Shown here: piece by piece, positions 60,951-64,000 of the stretch
Position numbering within the stretch: the stretch's first letter is position 1
Layout: the number at the start of each line of letters is the position of its first letter
Assembly (NCBI GenBank): GCA_016758905.1
Contig: JAEPQZ010000003.1
Span: 1,054,001 to 1,118,000, forward strand
Origin: Umbelopsis isabellina
Lineage: Eukaryota; Mucoromycota; Umbelopsidomycetes; Umbelopsidales; Umbelopsidaceae
Length of the DNA stretch: 64,000 nt
Direction of reading: 5' to 3'
The notes under the pieces: model-generated
What the model was told of the DNA's origin: nothing
Database searches by the model: none
The model's input: the letters and a program-made list of their open reading frames with translations, nothing else
Made by a program: the position numbers and the translations under genes

Positions 60951-62047
60951 CTGTAGCAATGGTAACTGAATTCAACAAGTCAATGGAGCTAAGGAAAATC
61001 CTGCACCGTTTTTGGATGTTGTGATCGGGTTAGGGTTGAGCTCTTTTTTTATGACACAATTATAGCCCAAAATAGTACACAGGTCATTTCAGAAGCCTCA
61101 AGGCACGCCAGCGCCAAGAGGCAGGGTACCTAAGCTATGTTGTAAGAACCACTGTTAATGATGAAAATTCGGTGTATGGTTTCTTCATGGTTCAAACAAA
61201 CGACAGTGTATTTGGAAAATTTTGCAAGATATCCGCAATTGGTCACTTTAGCGTTCAGGGTAATCAAAGAACATTTTTGTTGGCAGTAAATTCAATTTGA
61301 CGATACAGGCATATTTTATATAAAAACAAGGGCTGTTTGGCAATGGCATGATAATTAAGAAAACAAGGACCCATGCTGAGCGCCACCAATTGTCATGAGG
61401 AAGCTGGCCAGGGCTTACTCATTTTGCTATACATATACCACTCTCTCTTTAATATCTTTCTTCGATATCCATGATAACCGATCAACATCAAACTTAATTT
61501 TCTTAATATACACATAGATCAACTGTTCTGACTATCCGCCCATCTCATAGCAGGGTTTTTTCTTGGTTTTGTTTTCACATTGTTACAAATCACCATACAA
61601 GCATAGATGACGGCATAATATATAGCCTTTGCTGGCTATCAGCCATAAAAAGGCTTTGGCGGGATTTAAGGCATTAGCAGTAATATTACCAGCTGGGGTA
61701 TTCCTGGACTCTCGTCACATTTGGAAGACGATGATATCATGGAAGTTACCAAGGAAACACTAAATTAAGCATATCTTGGTTGTGCAGAGCCAGTGATATG
61801 CGAGTACAATTGCAGTGCATATTGACCATAGAATGCTCTATCAGCAAGGAACAAATGATATGCCATTAATGGATAATGGGTGATGTGGGTTGACACACAG
61901 ACTGACGCTTTTTGTTGACATGGATTTGGTTGAATTTTGATGACCACAGTCAGCCAACATTTCACCCAATCAGGTTAAGCTGCATGACCTTGACGATTAA
62001 AATGGTAGGAAACTGAGCGTTTGAAGCTCCGTCGTCTCTTGTTTGCA
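60951..62047. promoter_or_regulatory. Divergent intergenic region, CDC20 / VAP
   Basis: 1.1 kb between head-to-head genes. A 66-codon minus-strand frame at 61765-61965 has no domain. No tRNA or repeat recognised. Confidence 0.5.
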
Positions 62048-63095
62048 ATGACTTTAGAATTCGAACCATCGCAGCACTTGAGCTTTCGAGGTATGTAGCA
62101 GATCGCCATTGACTCGTCCACAGCATGCACATTTGCATGTCTTCAACTTTTGGCCGCGTACTAATGCTTCACGTCAGGTCCTTTGACCCAACATTCCGAA
62201 TCAACACTAACCCTGACTAATACTGGGTCACAGCTTGTTGCTTACAAAATCAAGACAACCGCTCCAAAGCAATACTGTGTTAAGCCCAACGCTGGCAGAA
62301 TCAACGCCAATTCTTCTGTATCCATTCAAGGTAAATATGGGAATCATATATGGGTGGGTGGGAGGCGTGAACGGTAGAGGACTCGGTAAAGAACCGATAT
62401 TTACCAATTTGAGCCGATTCTAGTCATTTCACAGCCTTTCAAAGAAGAGCCCACACTTGACTTCAAATGCAAAGACAAGTTTTTGATTCAGAGCGTTGCT
62501 TTGACTCCTGACAATGAGAATATGGGGTTGACCGATCTCGTAAGTACAAGTGGATAAGCACACAGCATTTAAATTGAATGTGTCAAACGCATCAGATACG
62601 ACTGACTAACAGATTTTGTGTGTGGCAGTGGACCACTTTGGAGAATGGCCCAAAGGATAAGATTAGTCAAAAGAAACTCCGTTGCGTATTCCTATCCGAA
62701 AACGAAGAAGCTCAGGTAAATGGCTGATGCGCGGTTCTGTCATTTTTTATTGTTTGCCTCAGTGTGCTGACTTGTAAAACGTTTAGGCTGATCAGAGTGG
62801 TAGAGCAGATATTGATGGCAATGAAGAATATACCAATGCAAGTCCATCGCGCCCCAACTCTCAAGAAAACTTAAACAACTCACAAGATCCTTCACGTCTT
62901 CGCCAAGAATTGGCTGATGCACGAGAAACAATTCAGCGTATGCAAAAGGAGTTGCAATCAGCCGGTAGCAAGAGTCTATCCAAAGTTTCAGCTTCTGCAT
63001 CCAATGTAGGATATCCAGCGTACATTATATTTATAGCCTCCTTTATAGTAGCAGCCTTGACGTGGTATTTCACAAATGCACTTCATCAACAATAA
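62048..63095 (+). CDS. SCS2: VAMP-associated protein (VAP/Scs2), ER tether
   Basis: Tail-anchored ER protein that binds FFAT-motif partners at membrane contact sites. Five exons: join(62048..62090, 62178..62330, 62424..62539, 62629..62715, 62787..63095), 235 aa. MSP domain about 1-125: FEPSQHLSFRG, LTLTNTGSQLVAYKIKTTAPKQYCVKPNAG (the FFAT-binding TTAPK.YCV.PN is intact), then KFLIQSV. A coiled coil follows (RLRQELADARETIQRMQKEL), then a single C-terminal TM (YIIFIASFIVAALTWYF) with a short luminal tail. Confidence 0.93.
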
Positions 63096-63211
63096 TATTC
63101 CATAAGCAGTACCATATTTGGTAAAGGCACGGTCCAATCTCAAAAAAATAAAAGCCTGTAAATCATGCAAATAAGCCTCGGGTTTTGTTACCTATACGCT
63201 CGTACTCAAAA

Positions 63212-64000
63212 ATGTCGGCATCCACTGATGACTTGTTCACTACCACCACTATAGTATCTCTGCTTGGTGTGGTGGCCATCCTTGCTGCTGCTTATGGTGC
63301 TTCAGTATTTCTGCTACCCAAGTCGGCTCGGTCAGTCGACCGCTATATCTTCGTATGGCTCGGTTTCGACGCCCTGATTCACTTCATCTTTGAGGGAAGT
63401 TTTCTTTACCACAGTACCTTTGGAAGAGCCGTGTTCCGTGAATCGGGTCCCTTTGCAGAGCTATGTAAGACGGATAAAAGGCATAGTCACCGTGTTATTC
63501 GCATTTTTATTGAATTTTTTTCATGTTGACTAGGGAAGGAGTACGCTAAGGCAGACATCCGTTGGGGTTTGGCTGATCCTACAGTTGTCTCACTCGAGAT
63601 CTTGACTGTCTTTGGAGCAGGACCCTTATGCGTGTTCTTGATGTATCAAATTATCAAAAACGATCCTGCCCGCTATTATAATTATATTGTTCTCTCGGTT
63701 GCCGAACTCTATGGAGGGTGGATGACCTTTTGTCCCGAGGTAAGGTTGCTGTAGCATAAGAAGATTTTCGACTGGCGTTGTTCTTACCTCTAGCATGTTT
63801 TCCTTCATAGTGGTTGACTGGCAGTGCGTTTTTGGTGACCGATAACTGGTTTCATCATCTTGTGTACCTTTGGGTAAGTTAAAATGGCAACTGTATAAAA
63901 CGTAAGAGGTCAGCATCTAAAATTTTACTATCCTGCGAACAGTTCTTCAATGGTATTTGGGTGGTCATTCCCGCATACTTGCTATACCACTCTTATATGG
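63212..64000 (+). CDS. EBP: Emopamil-binding protein, sterol delta8-delta7 isomerase (5' part)
   Basis: Four exons visible: join(63212..63464, 63534..63739, 63811..63873, 63943..>64000); the gene runs off the window. ER membrane enzyme moving the sterol double bond from C8 to C7. The EXPERA pattern is clear: VWLGFDALIHFIFEGSF with the catalytic-region His and Glu, KEYAKADIRWG, LEILTVFGAGPLC, AELYGGWMTFCPEWLTG, and NWFHHLVYLWFFNGIWVVIP. S. cerevisiae uses the unrelated ERG2; EBP-type isomerases occur in animals, plants and some fungi. Confidence 0.92.

Overview
This window looks like compact nuclear DNA from a filamentous fungus. Genes are split by many short introns (mostly 45-110 bp, GTAAGT-type donors, YAG acceptors) and use the standard code. 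Protein content (class IV chitin synthase, GT15 mannosyltransferase, Hal4-type kinase, DHA2 transporter, sterol isomerase) is fungal. An early-diverging lineage such as Mucoromycota is my best guess, from animal-like families kept here (UCHL5 with its C-terminal tail, TMEM230, NXT1, QNG1, EBP, a TFPT-like INO80 domain), but I cannot place the species.

All multi-exon models below were spliced by hand. For every complete one the exon lengths sum to a multiple of three and the joined protein reads through family motifs.

Layout. 1-4 kb: tail of an RGG protein, a C2H2 protein with an INO80F-like coiled coil (+), and a polyQ C2H2 factor (-). 4-23 kb, all on the minus strand: class IV chitin synthase, DHA2 transporter, TRM3/TARBP1 tRNA methyltransferase, GT15 mannosyltransferase, class III aminotransferase. 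23.8-30 kb (+): MDR reductase, eIF3h, and a four-finger C2H2 factor lying between two gene-free stretches of 2.4 and 3.0 kb. 33-41 kb: histone-fold CHRAC1/Dpb3-like protein (-) sharing a 141-bp promoter with queuosine-salvage QNG1 (+), an Ala/Ser-rich GPI-type surface protein (+), a BRCT family X DNA polymerase (-) and chaperonin CCT7 (-). 41.5-49.3 kb: TMEM230 (+), VDAC (+), UCHL5 (-), ITPA (+), a small unknown (-). 50-64 kb: a seven-TM receptor (+), NXT1 (+), Hal4-like kinase (+), ArsC-family protein (-), SET/MYND protein (+), CDC20 (-), VAP (+) and the 5' part of EBP (+), cut by the window end.

The genes are mostly unrelated housekeeping functions: cell wall and glycosylation, translation and tRNA modification, proteostasis, DNA repair and the cell cycle. 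I see no biosynthetic cluster, CRISPR array, rRNA, tRNA or intact mobile element. I did not find a clearly new multi-gene system. The most interesting leads are single-gene: a uORF whose stop overlaps the receptor start codon, a Pol mu/TdT-like gate in the polymerase, a stop-free in-frame intron just before the CDC20 C-box, a GC-AG intron, micro-exons of 6-19 bp, paired promoter motifs, and the deserts around the 28.9-kb zinc-finger gene.
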